NCBI RefSeq assembly: GCF_025149465.1
Contig: NZ_CP102275.1
Location: 1,178,001 to 1,242,000 of the forward strand
Direction of reading: 5' to 3'
Length of the DNA: 64,000 bases
Source of the DNA: Thomasclavelia spiroformis DSM 1552
GTDB lineage: Bacteria; Bacillota_I; Bacilli_A; Erysipelotrichales; Coprobacillaceae
Positions 1 to 8,594 of this stretch are shown here, one piece after another. The translations under genes and the position numbers were made by a program. The first letter of the stretch is position 1, and every line of letters begins with the position of its first letter. A model generated the notes under the pieces. That model saw nothing but the letters and a program-made list of their open reading frames with translations, was not told the origin of the DNA and did no database searches.

Positions 1-338
1 ATCTTGATGGTTTAAAAGCTTTAGCTAACTATGATAATCAGACAACTGCTTTAATTAGCAATGATGATTTAATCATTTCCTTACCAGATATGAATAAACT
101 TGGTAAACAAGTTATTGTAATTAGTTATGGCGATTTTAAAGCTGAGTTTGAAATTGAAATAACAGCTAAAGATACATCAATGGATAAAGAAGATAATAAG
201 GACAAAACTAACCAAGATAAAAATGTTGCAGTAAAAACAGGAGATAATAGTTTGACTAGTGTTTATACAACAATTGCATTATTAAGTGTAGCTAGTTTTA
301 CAATGCTTAGAAAAAAGGATTATTTAAATAAGCGTTAA
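1..338 (+). CDS. C-terminal end of a sortase-anchored surface protein (partial)
   Basis: The reading frame is already open at the first base, so only the last ~112 residues are seen and the true start lies outside the window. The visible part starts with a beta-rich stretch resembling the end of a bacterial Ig-like domain. A Lys/Asp/Asn-rich spacer follows, then the sorting-type sequence VKTGDNS, a hydrophobic helix (about TTIALLSVASFTML) and a basic tail RKKDYLNKR. This is the layout of an LPXTG-type wall anchor, with VKTGD replacing LPxTG, a variant I associate with Erysipelotrichia and Clostridia surface proteins. The ligand or function of the extracellular part cannot be judged. A strong terminator follows immediately. 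Confidence 0.75.
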   Translation, partial: LDGLKALANYDNQTTALISNDDLIISLPDMNKLGKQVIVISYGDFKAEFEIEITAKDTSMDKEDNKDKTNQDKNVAVKTGDNSLTSVYTTIALLSVASFTMLRKKDYLNKR

Positions 339-370
339 AAGGGATACTTTTGAGTATCCCTTTTAATTTT
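337..370 (+). terminator. Rho-independent terminator after the surface protein
   Basis: A 12-bp perfect stem (AAAAGGGATACT paired with AGTATCCCTTTT) with a four-base loop, followed by a T-rich run. It begins at the stop codon of the surface protein. Confidence 0.85.
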
Positions 371-391
371 AGAACTAAAAATAAAATAGCA

Positions 392-400
392 TGTTATAAT
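392..400 (+). promoter_or_regulatory. Extended -10 promoter for the HD-domain gene
   Basis: TGTTATAAT matches an extended -10 (TGnTATAAT), 33 bases before the start codon at 434. No good -35 is seen, as is usual for extended -10 promoters. It lies just downstream of the preceding terminator, so the HD gene should have its own transcript. Confidence 0.5.
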
Positions 401-433
401 AAATATAAAATAGTATTAAGGTAGGATAAAAAT

Positions 434-1027
434 ATGGATAAACAAAGATTTGAAAAACAAATAGCTTTTATTTTAGAAATTGACAAAGAAAAAAACATTC
501 TTCGTCAAACACATTTAAGTAATCACGGACGTCAAGAAAATGATGCTGAACATGCATGGCACATGGCAATCATGATTTATTTATTGAAAGAATATGCCAA
601 TGAACAGTTTGATATAGCTAGAGCAATGATGATGGCATTAATTCATGATATCGTAGAAATCGATGCAGGTGATACTTATGCATATGATATAATTGGTTTA
701 AAAACCCAAAAAGAACGTGAAAAAAGAGCTGCTGATCGTATTTTTGGAATTCTTCCTGATGATCAAAAAAAAGAATTGAAGAGTTTATTTGAAGAATTTG
801 AAGCATGTAAAACTGCTGAAGCAAAGTTTGCACATGCAATGGATAATTTTCAGCCATTACTTTTAAATAATTCTAATGATGGTAGTGATTGGATAAAACA
901 TAATGTAGATAAAAATCAAGTAATACAAAGACAGAAAAAAACAAAATTAGGATCGCTTGATATATGGGAATATATAAAAAAGATAATCGATATAAATGTA
1001 AAAAAAGGTAATATTAAAGATAAATAG
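434..1027 (+). CDS. HD-domain hydrolase, YfbR/HDDC2-like 5'-deoxynucleotidase family
   Basis: A 197-aa soluble protein with a metal-dependent HD fold. The ligand signature is visible in order: H near residue 31 (SNHGRQENDAEHAWH), the HD pair in ALIHDIVEIDAGD, and a later aspartate in AHAMDNFQP. This pattern and length fit the YfbR/HDDC2 group, which removes phosphate from deoxynucleoside monophosphates; substrate choice is inferred from the family. The ATG at 434 follows a GGTAGG-type ribosome site. It is monocistronic, with an extended -10 upstream and a separate leader before the next gene. Confidence 0.8.
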   Translation: MDKQRFEKQIAFILEIDKEKNILRQTHLSNHGRQENDAEHAWHMAIMIYLLKEYANEQFDIARAMMMALIHDIVEIDAGDTYAYDIIGLKTQKEREKRAADRIFGILPDDQKKELKSLFEEFEACKTAEAKFAHAMDNFQPLLLNNSNDGSDWIKHNVDKNQVIQRQKKTKLGSLDIWEYIKKIIDINVKKGNIKDK

Positions 1028-1129
1028 TGATAATTTATTATAGATGTGAAAAAGTGCATAAAATGTGAATAAAGATAGTTATAAAAACAAATATTTAAAT
1101 TATATAAATAATAAGTTAGGAGAAATATT

Positions 1130-2317
1130 GTGACAAATATAATTGATTATGTAAAATGGCGAGGTGATTTGAGTTTTCAAAATGATCCTTTTAATGATAT
1201 TGATGCTTTAGCATTAAGTTTACTTGTATACGTTGAGTTTAATAATGTTGTAATAAGTGAAAAATGTTATTTAAAAGATGTTGCTGATCAGTTTTTTAAA
1301 TTAAATGATGTAGAAAAATTGATGCAAGAATTTTCATTTACTAAAAATTCAATCATTTTATTAGAAATTATGGCAAAATCAAATCGTTACAAAGATATAT
1401 TATTATCTGATTACGTAAGTGAATTAGATTATAAAATTACTAAACAATTTGCTGCTATTACATTTTGGTTATCAGATGGGAGTATTTTTATTTCTTATCG
1501 TGGGACAGATGATACCATTTTAGGATGGAAAGAAGATTTTATGATGTCATATAAAACTTTGATTCCCTCACAAATTAGAGCTAAAGAATATTTAGAGATG
1601 ATTATTGGAAAAAAATATAAATATTCACTTAGTTTTTTAATTAAAAATAGAGATAAGCAAACTAGTGCTTTTAAAATACTTAAAGAATATCTTTATCAAT
1701 ATTTTTATGGTGTTAAAATTAGAATTGGTGGACATTCAAAGGGTGGTAATCTTGCAGTATATGCCGCTAGTAATAGTTATAAAAAATTAATTAATAGAAT
1801 AATATGTATATATAATCATGATGGACCAGGATTTGATTTACAAAATACAAAGTTAATAAATTATGATTTACTTATTTCTAAAATTAAAAAATATGCACCA
1901 GAAAATTGTATTTTTGGAATTATGCTTGATTCTTTAGAAGATGTAGTTATTGTTAAAAGTGACGCAAAAGGATTAATGCAACATGATGCTTTTTCTTGGC
2001 AGATTGAAGGTAAAAATTTTATTACATGCAGGGATTTTAATAAAGATAGTCAAGCAATGGATATTACTTTTAAATCATGGCTTAGTAAAGTTGATAAAGA
2101 TACTAGAAAACAGGCGATTGAAAGTATTTTTAATATTCTTGATGCAATAAAGATTGAAAAAGTTAATGATTTTTCACAAAAAGCTTTTATTCATTTAATT
2201 AAAGCTTTAAAACAGCTTAAAAATATGGATAGTGAATCAAGGGAAGCAATAATTTGCTTTTTTAAAACTTTATTAATTGAAAATAATAATAGTCGTAAAG
2301 AATATAAGAAAAAGTAA
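1130..2317 (+). CDS. DUF2974 (Mbeg1-like) alpha/beta-hydrolase, putative lipase
   Basis: A 395-aa protein starting with GTG behind an AGGAG site. The core resembles class 3 lipase-like DUF2974 proteins: FISYRGTDDTILGWKEDF carries the usual oxyanion-region pattern, and GHSKGG at residues 201-206 supplies the GxSxG nucleophile elbow (Ser203). Candidate acid and base residues lie further on (DSLEDVVIV and the MQHDAFSW region), as in the family. No signal peptide is present, so it is probably cytosolic. The substrate is unknown; members are often called lipase-like without proof. A short gap separates it from the zinc-ribbon gene, which may be co-transcribed. Confidence 0.75.
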   Translation: MTNIIDYVKWRGDLSFQNDPFNDIDALALSLLVYVEFNNVVISEKCYLKDVADQFFKLNDVEKLMQEFSFTKNSIILLEIMAKSNRYKDILLSDYVSELDYKITKQFAAITFWLSDGSIFISYRGTDDTILGWKEDFMMSYKTLIPSQIRAKEYLEMIIGKKYKYSLSFLIKNRDKQTSAFKILKEYLYQYFYGVKIRIGGHSKGGNLAVYAASNSYKKLINRIICIYNHDGPGFDLQNTKLINYDLLISKIKKYAPENCIFGIMLDSLEDVVIVKSDAKGLMQHDAFSWQIEGKNFITCRDFNKDSQAMDITFKSWLSKVDKDTRKQAIESIFNILDAIKIEKVNDFSQKAFIHLIKALKQLKNMDSESREAIICFFKTLLIENNNSRKEYKKK

Positions 2318-2376
2318 TAATAAATTCATAATTTATTAGTATTATTTTATTATCAAAGATGAAAAGAGGGAAAATA

Positions 2377-2781
2377 ATGGATAAATTTAAAAATTCTTTA
2401 ATAAAATTTATGAGTGGACGATACGGTAGTGATCAATTTAATGTTTTTTTAGTTGTTTTGGCACTTATATTGTTACTTTTATATGTATTTTTTATTAAAG
2501 AATCATTTTTAGTTCTAATTATCTGGTTGGTCTTGTTGTATTATTTATTTAGAACATATTCACGAAATATTTATCGACGTAGACAAGAAAATGAAAGATT
2601 TTTATCATTAATTCATCCAATAAAAAGAAGATATAATCTTATTAAAAATAATCAACAAGATAAAGAACATAAATATTTTTTATGTCCAAGTTGTAAACAA
2701 ATGGTAAGAGTACCAAGAAGACGTGGTAAAATTACGATTACATGTCCAAAATGTAAACATAAATTTGATAAAAAAAGCTAA
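2377..2781 (+). CDS. Small two-helix membrane protein with C-terminal zinc ribbon
   Basis: A 134-aa protein. The ATG at 2377 is chosen because GAGGG lies 7 bases upstream; an in-frame ATG at 2359 has no ribosome site. Residues ~21-55 form two hydrophobic segments, followed by a very basic stretch (RNIYRRRQENERF). The C-terminus has paired CPSC and CPKC motifs separated by RVPRRRGKITIT, a typical zinc ribbon on the cytosolic side. Similar small proteins occur in Clostridia without an assigned role. It ends in a shared bidirectional terminator. Confidence 0.7.
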   Translation: MDKFKNSLIKFMSGRYGSDQFNVFLVVLALILLLLYVFFIKESFLVLIIWLVLLYYLFRTYSRNIYRRRQENERFLSLIHPIKRRYNLIKNNQQDKEHKYFLCPSCKQMVRVPRRRGKITITCPKCKHKFDKKS

Positions 2782-2816
2782 AAGGTAAATTATGCTTAAA
2801 GCACAATTTACCTTTT
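2780..2816. terminator. Bidirectional terminator between convergent genes
   Basis: A 12-bp stem (AAAAGGTAAATT with AATTTACCTTTT) with A-rich and T-rich flanks, lying between the zinc-ribbon gene and the convergent msrC-like gene. Confidence 0.8.
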
Positions 2817-3261
2817 AACATTTAAATCGTTTTAAATGTTTAACTAAAGTAGCTACTAGCTTTTCTAAAATGATTTGATCATCTTTTTTAAAACGATTAA
2901 AACTAGTAGAATCGAGATCTAATACACCATATAAATCATCATCAATGATAATTGGTATTACAATTTCACTATTACTTGCACTATCGCAAGCAATATGTCC
3001 AGGAAATTCATGGACATTTTCAACACAAATAGTTTTTCTACTAGTTGCACAAGCACCGCATACGCCTTTATTAAAAGGAATTGAGGTACAAGCAATTAAT
3101 CCTTGAAATGGTCCTAAAATCAATTGTTTATTTTGATTTAAATAGAAGCCAGCCCAAGATACATCTTCAAATTCTTGTTTAATAAATGCACTTGTATTTG
3201 CAAGAATCGATATTTCATAATTAATATTCTCTAATAATGAATCTAGTTGTTTTTCTTTCAT
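2815..3261 (-). CDS. msrC: Free methionine-(R)-sulfoxide reductase, GAF domain
   Basis: A ~148-aa single GAF domain of the YebR/fRMsr family, which reduces free L-methionine-(R)-sulfoxide using cysteines recycled by thioredoxin. The expected cysteines are present: GVCGAC about residues 79-84 and HIACDSASNSEIV around residue 104, followed by the conserved VLDLDS. ATG at 3261 is preferred because GGTG lies 7 bases upstream; a GTG at 3270 would add only three residues. It is cytosolic and monocistronic, sharing a terminator with the gene opposite. Assignment to the family is strong; activity is inferred from conserved residues. Confidence 0.88.
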   Translation of the reverse strand: MKEKQLDSLLENINYEISILANTSAFIKQEFEDVSWAGFYLNQNKQLILGPFQGLIACTSIPFNKGVCGACATSRKTICVENVHEFPGHIACDSASNSEIVIPIIIDDDLYGVLDLDSTSFNRFKKDDQIILEKLVATLVKHLKRFKC

Positions 3262-3357
3262 TTTAATCACCGGTTATATTATACAATATTTTTTGGTTTA
3301 AAAAACTAATATCGGTTAAAAATAATAATATAAAATTATGATAAGGAGATTATATAA

Positions 3358-3900
3358 ATGAAAAAAGTAACTAAATACTTATTGTGTTTAACATTAGTAT
3401 GCACATTTTGTTTTACATTAGTAGGATGTAGTAAAGAAGATACTAGTGATACTAATCAATCCAATCAGACAGATCAAACTAATGATACAAACAATGACAC
3501 TACTGATAATGACTTAGAAAAAATCGATAAAGAAGTAACAAATAAATTTAATAATGATTATGAAGTAAATAAAACAGATGTAAGTGAAGCCGTGACTTAT
3601 ATTAATGAAAATCTTGATAATGTAAAAGATAAAGAAACTGCAAAAAAACTATATGAACATGCAAGTTATTTACAAGTGGCCGCAGATAAAGGACAAGTTG
3701 GAGATGAAGATACAATTAGAAATTTAGCTCATCAAACTAAAGAGTATGCTAAAGAAGTATATAATGCAAATGATGATGAATTAGATGATATTATAAATGG
3801 TGCTAAATATGATTTTGATGAATTTAGAACACAATTAGGTGACGATATTAATAATGCTGTTGATAATTTTATGAGTTTTTTTGAAACAAATAAAAGATAA
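3358..3900 (+). CDS. Asp/Asn-rich lipoprotein of unknown function
   Basis: A 180-aa secreted lipoprotein. The N-terminus is a lipoprotein signal (MKKVTKYLLC..., hydrophobic core, lipobox LVGC with the acylated Cys near residue 24). An unstructured Asp/Asn/Thr linker runs to about residue 60. The rest is a highly charged, mostly helical domain with no catalytic motif I recognise. AAGGAG lies upstream of the ATG. It stands alone and ends at a strong terminator. I do not recognise a family; an anchored cell-surface helper or scaffold is only a guess. Confidence 0.65.
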   Translation: MKKVTKYLLCLTLVCTFCFTLVGCSKEDTSDTNQSNQTDQTNDTNNDTTDNDLEKIDKEVTNKFNNDYEVNKTDVSEAVTYINENLDNVKDKETAKKLYEHASYLQVAADKGQVGDEDTIRNLAHQTKEYAKEVYNANDDELDDIINGAKYDFDEFRTQLGDDINNAVDNFMSFFETNKR

Positions 3901-3903
3901 TAA

Positions 3904-3933
3904 AATAATCGTACGATGATTCGTACGATTATT
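3904..3933. terminator. Bidirectional terminator, 13-bp perfect stem
   Basis: AATAATCGTACGA pairs with TCGTACGATTATT around a 4-base loop. It sits between the lipoprotein gene and the convergent amidohydrolase, whose stop lies inside the stem. Confidence 0.85.
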
Positions 3934-5239
3934 TGTGCAATAAATAATATGCAATACAGCTATAAACAGTAGTACCAGTTAATAGAACTTTTTCATCAAA
4001 ATCAAAAGCACAATTATGTGGAGAGGCACAAAGATTTGTTGTTAATTTCATATAAGTACCAATTCCACCATGGTCTTGAACTGTAGACATCATATAAGAA
4101 AAATCATCACTGCCATCTAAAGGACTCAAATAATTTGGGGCAACTTTGATTTCTTTTAAATTTTCACTACATACATGATTGATAATATCCATCATTTCCT
4201 TATCACAATCAAGAGAATAGGCTTTACCCATTTGCTTTATTTCAACAATCGTATCATGCATTAAAGCGGCTCCCCGAATAACATCACGCGCATATACTTC
4301 CATATAATTATTTAATTCAGTAGTTGCACCGCGCACTTCAATTTCTAATTTAGCAGTTTCTGGAACAACATTACGACTAGTACCGGCACTAATTGTACCA
4401 ACATTTATTCTAGTACAACCATCACTATTTCGAGGAATTGAATGTAAATTTAAAACACAAGATGATGCTGATAATAAAGCATTTTTTCCAAATTGAGGCA
4501 TTCCTGCTGCATGAGAAGAAACACCATGATAAATAACATCAAGTTTAGTTGTTGCAAAAGTTTCATTCATCCCAAGATAAATATCATAATCTTCATTTGC
4601 TTCTTGTTGCCAAATGTGTCCGGCAAAAATATAATCAACATCTTTTAAAATACCACTTTTACAAATACTTTTAGCACCTCTAACACCTTCTTCAGCAGGT
4701 TGAAAGATAAGCTTTATTGTTCCTTGAATACTATCTTTAATATTGCTTAAAATTTTAGCAACAGTTAAACCGATTGCTACATGGCCATCATGACCGCAAG
4801 CATGCATAGTACCTTGATTACATGAAATAAAACCAAATTTACCAGGATTATGATTAATAGAATCATCTTCTTCAATACACAATGCATCCATATCAAATCT
4901 AATAGCAACAACTGGACCACTACCATTTTTTAAAATACCAGCTACTGCTGTAAAACCATCTTTTACTTTTTTTATATAATAAGGGTCAGCACCTTGTAAG
5001 ATAGCTCGTTGATAATTACTTTCAAGCGTCTCTTGGTCAGGAACACCCATTCGATATTCCTCACACATTATCTCTTTTCCGATTAATACTTGATAACCTA
5101 GCTTTTCTAGTTTTTTTGCAACTAAAGAAGCAGTACGCATTTCTAACCAGCCTTGTTCAGGGTATTTATGTAAATCTCTTCTTATAGCAACTGTTTCAGG
5201 ATAATATTGCTTTGCCAATGATTTTATTTTTTCATACAT
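3929..5239 (-). CDS. M20-family amidohydrolase, AbgA-like
   Basis: A 436-aa metallopeptidase-fold hydrolase, the same length as E. coli AbgA (p-aminobenzoyl-glutamate hydrolase subunit A). It shares AbgA hallmarks: RMGVPDQETL at residues 63-72, GFISCNQGTMHACGHDGH ending at 153 (metal ligands H150 region and cysteine 148), and the catalytic PAEEG at 181-185. Members cleave N-acyl amino acids or folate breakdown products; the exact substrate cannot be read from sequence. No AbgB partner or AbgT transporter is adjacent, so it may act as a homomeric aminoacylase. A P-type ATPase gene lies 21 bases upstream on the same strand. Confidence 0.82.
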   Translation of the reverse strand: MYEKIKSLAKQYYPETVAIRRDLHKYPEQGWLEMRTASLVAKKLEKLGYQVLIGKEIMCEEYRMGVPDQETLESNYQRAILQGADPYYIKKVKDGFTAVAGILKNGSGPVVAIRFDMDALCIEEDDSINHNPGKFGFISCNQGTMHACGHDGHVAIGLTVAKILSNIKDSIQGTIKLIFQPAEEGVRGAKSICKSGILKDVDYIFAGHIWQQEANEDYDIYLGMNETFATTKLDVIYHGVSSHAAGMPQFGKNALLSASSCVLNLHSIPRNSDGCTRINVGTISAGTSRNVVPETAKLEIEVRGATTELNNYMEVYARDVIRGAALMHDTIVEIKQMGKAYSLDCDKEMMDIINHVCSENLKEIKVAPNYLSPLDGSDDFSYMMSTVQDHGGIGTYMKLTTNLCASPHNCAFDFDEKVLLTGTTVYSCIAYYLLHK

Positions 5240-5260
5240 AATCGTTCTCCTTTGATAATA

Positions 5261-7594
5261 TTATTTTGATTTTTTATGTTTATTATAAAATTTTTCCAAT
5301 TGTTTAAATAAATAGCTAGAAAAATCAATAAATAACGAAGAATATACAATTAAGGCTAATAAAACAACTAACCAATTAAAACTAATATCAGTTAACTCAA
5401 ATAATGGCTGTCCAATTAGCATTAAAGCAAAATAAAGTAGTTGAGTAAGATAAATAACAATTCTACGATATAATGTTAATGGGCGATAGATTTTTAATAA
5501 CGCAAGTAAATAATTCCATCCTGTAAATAAAATACAAATAGTTGCTAACATTAAAGGATCATATCCTAAATATAAACCAATATTAGTAATCGTGGCAGCA
5601 CCAATAGCAATTGTAAGGGCAAATGGAAATGATTTTTCTAAAACAGTCGTTAAAAAATTTCCTTTTACTTGCTCAAAATTAGCTTCATACGTCAAAAAGA
5701 ATGTTGGGATTCCAACGCCACAGGTACTAATCAAAGAAAGCTGAATTGGTTCAAATGGATAAGCTTGACCTAAAAAGATAGTTGCAATAGAAATTAAAAT
5801 AGAAAAAATAGTTTTAATTAAAAACATTGATGCAGACATAGTAATATTATTAATAACTCGTCTTCCTTCATTAACAATATGTGGCATAGCACTAAAATTA
5901 TTATCTAATAATACTAAATTAGCAACATCTTTAGCCACATCACTGCCTGCTGCCATTGCAATTGAACAATCAGCTTCTTTAAAAGCTAAAACATCATTAA
6001 CACCATCACCACTCATCGCTACAGTATGTCCTAAACGTTTTAAAGCTAAAACCATTTCTTTTTTTTGCTGTGGGGTTACACGTCCAAATACTGAATAACT
6101 TTTAAGTGCGTTTTCAAAATCTTGAGGTGTTTTTAAAGTAGATGCATCAATATAATGATTAGCATTTTTTAAACCAGCTTTTTTAGCAATTGCTCCAACG
6201 GTAAGCGGGTCATCACCAGAGATTACTTTTAAATCAACACCTTGTTTATCAAAATATGCAAGAATTTCTTTAGCATCTTTTCTAATTACATCGCTTAAAA
6301 CAATGATACCATATGGAGTTAAATCCAAAGCTAATTTATCGTCTTGTTTTACTTCACTACTATGAGCTAAAACTAAAATACGATAACCATCACTAGCATA
6401 TTTATTACATATTGTTTCTAACTCATCATTACCTTGGGGAAATAAAAATTGATATGCCCCTAAATAATAAGTTCCTTTTTGATAAAACGAAGCACCACTA
6501 TATTTACGATCAGAACTAAACGGAATATTATGGCATAATTTATAATTATTCGTTTTAGTATAATGCTTTTTTAGCGCATTAGAAGTAACATTTTCATCAG
6601 TTGATGAATTAATTAGATTACCAACAATCTCTTCAATATCAACATTACATATTTTAACATCAAATTCAACTTTCATCGTTCCTTCAGTAATTGTACCAGT
6701 TTTATCAAGACATAAAGTATCTACTCGAGCAAGAGTTTCAATACAAAATAATTCTTGGACTAAAGTTTTTTGCTTTGCAAGACGAAGAACACTGATAGTT
6801 AAGGCAACACTTGTAAGTAAAACTAGTCCCTCAGGAATCATTCCAATAATTGCTGCAACAGTACTAACAATTGCATCATTAAACCCTAAATTACCATATA
6901 AATATTGCTTTAAAAACAATAATATTCCTAATGGTACAATAATAATGCTAATATACTTTAAAATCATATTTAAACTTTGATTCAATTTAGATTCATGTTT
7001 TTTTAATTTCTTTGCTTCATTAGCAATCTTATTAGTATAATTATCATTACCTACATGAATAACTTTACATATCCCTTTACCAGAAGTAACAAAACTGCCA
7101 GAAAAAAGTTTATCACCAATCTGCTTTAAAATTGGATCTGATTCTCCAGTCAACAATGCTTCATTTGCCTCAACATAACCATCAACTAAAATACTATCTG
7201 ATGGTATTTGCATACCAGTATGTAAAATTAAATAATCATCTAAAACAATTTCATTGATTGCAATTGTTTTAGTTATACCATTACGAATAACATCAACTTT
7301 AGAAGAAACAATGATTTTAAGTTGATCTAAAGTAATTTTTGCTTTTATTTCCTGGTATATTCCAGCAATCGTATTAATAACAATGACTAAAATAAATAAA
7401 GTATTTTTATGAGAACCAACAAAGATAAGTAATGCTAACAAAGAAATATTGATCATATTAAAAAAAGTAATTGTATTATTGATAAATATTTCTTTATAAG
7501 ATTTAGTAATTTTGTTATCGACATTATTAACTTTTCCTTCATTAATTCTTTGGATAACTTCTTGATCACTCAAACCTGTAAATTTTTTTTCCAT
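5261..7594 (-). CDS. Cation-translocating P-type ATPase (Ca-type, CtpE-like)
   Basis: A 777-aa membrane pump. All the P-type signatures are present: TGES at 149-152 (actuator), PEGL at 254-257 in the transport helix, the phosphorylated Asp297 in DKTGT, and GDGVNDVLAFKEAD in the hinge. Six to eight hydrophobic segments are seen: two near 45-80, two near 210-265 and a C-terminal set after about 590. There is no N-terminal heavy-metal CxxC domain and no KdpB features. PEGL in place of CPC points to Ca, Mg or Mn rather than Cu/Zn. The CtpE-like label is from overall pattern. It is probably co-transcribed with the downstream amidohydrolase. Confidence 0.85.
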   Translation of the reverse strand: MEKKFTGLSDQEVIQRINEGKVNNVDNKITKSYKEIFINNTITFFNMINISLLALLIFVGSHKNTLFILVIVINTIAGIYQEIKAKITLDQLKIIVSSKVDVIRNGITKTIAINEIVLDDYLILHTGMQIPSDSILVDGYVEANEALLTGESDPILKQIGDKLFSGSFVTSGKGICKVIHVGNDNYTNKIANEAKKLKKHESKLNQSLNMILKYISIIIVPLGILLFLKQYLYGNLGFNDAIVSTVAAIIGMIPEGLVLLTSVALTISVLRLAKQKTLVQELFCIETLARVDTLCLDKTGTITEGTMKVEFDVKICNVDIEEIVGNLINSSTDENVTSNALKKHYTKTNNYKLCHNIPFSSDRKYSGASFYQKGTYYLGAYQFLFPQGNDELETICNKYASDGYRILVLAHSSEVKQDDKLALDLTPYGIIVLSDVIRKDAKEILAYFDKQGVDLKVISGDDPLTVGAIAKKAGLKNANHYIDASTLKTPQDFENALKSYSVFGRVTPQQKKEMVLALKRLGHTVAMSGDGVNDVLAFKEADCSIAMAAGSDVAKDVANLVLLDNNFSAMPHIVNEGRRVINNITMSASMFLIKTIFSILISIATIFLGQAYPFEPIQLSLISTCGVGIPTFFLTYEANFEQVKGNFLTTVLEKSFPFALTIAIGAATITNIGLYLGYDPLMLATICILFTGWNYLLALLKIYRPLTLYRRIVIYLTQLLYFALMLIGQPLFELTDISFNWLVVLLALIVYSSLFIDFSSYLFKQLEKFYNKHKKSK

Positions 7595-7716
7595 AATATC
7601 GCCTCTATATTAATTTTAGCTTAATTATTCTAATTAAACAACCTAAGTAATATAAATAATTATTAAAACAAGACAAGATTATTAATTAAAAACACGATGA
7701 TTAACTAATAATTAAA

Positions 7717-7725
7717 TGCTATAAT
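7717..7725 (+). promoter_or_regulatory. Extended -10 promoter for the methyltransferase gene
   Basis: TGCTATAAT fits TGnTATAAT, 34 bases before the ATG at 7759. No convincing -35 is seen. Confidence 0.5.
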
Positions 7726-7758
7726 ATATAAATAATTTAAAGACGAAAGGAAGTTATT

Positions 7759-8489
7759 ATGAAAGAAAATAAATATGATAATGAAGATTTTTTTATAAAT
7801 ATGGTCAATTGGAACAATCAAAAAAAGGGTTACAAGGAGTCGGTGAATGGCATGAATTAAAAAAATTTTTACCTGATTTTCAAGATAAAACCGTTTTAGA
7901 TTTAGGATGCGGGTATGGATGGCATTGTAAATACGCAATAGATAATGGAGCTAGATATGTTTTAGGAATAGATATTTCAAAAAAGATATTGGAAGTAGCA
8001 AAAAATAAAAATAATGATAAAAAAATCGATTATCGCTGTATAGCAATGGAAGATTTGTCTTTTTCAAAAAATATTTTTGATATAATTATAAGTTCACTTG
8101 TATTTCATTATGTAAAAGATTTTAAATCGTTAGTAAATAATATATCAATGTGGTTAAAAAGTGGAGAAAATCTTGTTTTTTCAGTTGAACATCCAATTTT
8201 TACTGCTAATGGAAATCAAGACAGGTATTATGATGAAAATGGTAATATTAAGCATTTTCCAGTTGATAATTATTTTTATGAAGGAAAGCGTGAAGCAATA
8301 TTTTTAAAAGAACCAGTAATCAAATATCATCGAACTTTAACAACTTATTTAAATACGTTACTTAAAAATGATTTTGAATTACAACATATTATTGAACCAC
8401 AGCCACCAAAAGAGATGATGAATTTACTTGGAATGAAAGATGAAATGAGACGTCCAATGATGTTACTTATAGCAGCTAGAAAAAAATAA
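7759..8489 (+). pseudogene. SAM-dependent class I methyltransferase, frameshifted near its N-terminus
   Basis: The downstream frame encodes a clear Rossmann methyltransferase: VLDLGCGYGWHC (motif I), then IIISSLVFHYVKDF and FSVEHPIF. The natural start, ATG at 7759 with AAAGGAAG upstream, is in another frame and stops after ~33 codons. Adding one T to the seven-T run at 7788-7794 restores a continuous product beginning MKENKYDNEDFFYKYGQLEQ, exactly the N-terminus expected for this family. Initiation from the TTG at 7809 would lose that N-terminal part and has no ribosome site. Either the gene is broken by a 1-base deletion, it switches by slippage, or the base is a sequencing error. The methyl acceptor is unknown. 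Confidence 0.7.
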
Positions 8490-8594
8490 TATAAATTCTA
8501 TAATAGAGGCTCTAGTTAACTTTAAATTAACATAGATTGTATACAATTATACTAAATAATGATATAATACATGTAAAGTTTAGGGGGTATATAT

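Noticed and set aside
7705-7938. A 77-aa open frame on the minus strand over the methyltransferase start
   Set aside because: It has no ribosome site, is antisense to a clear gene and contains only low-complexity hydrophobic codons from AT-rich DNA.
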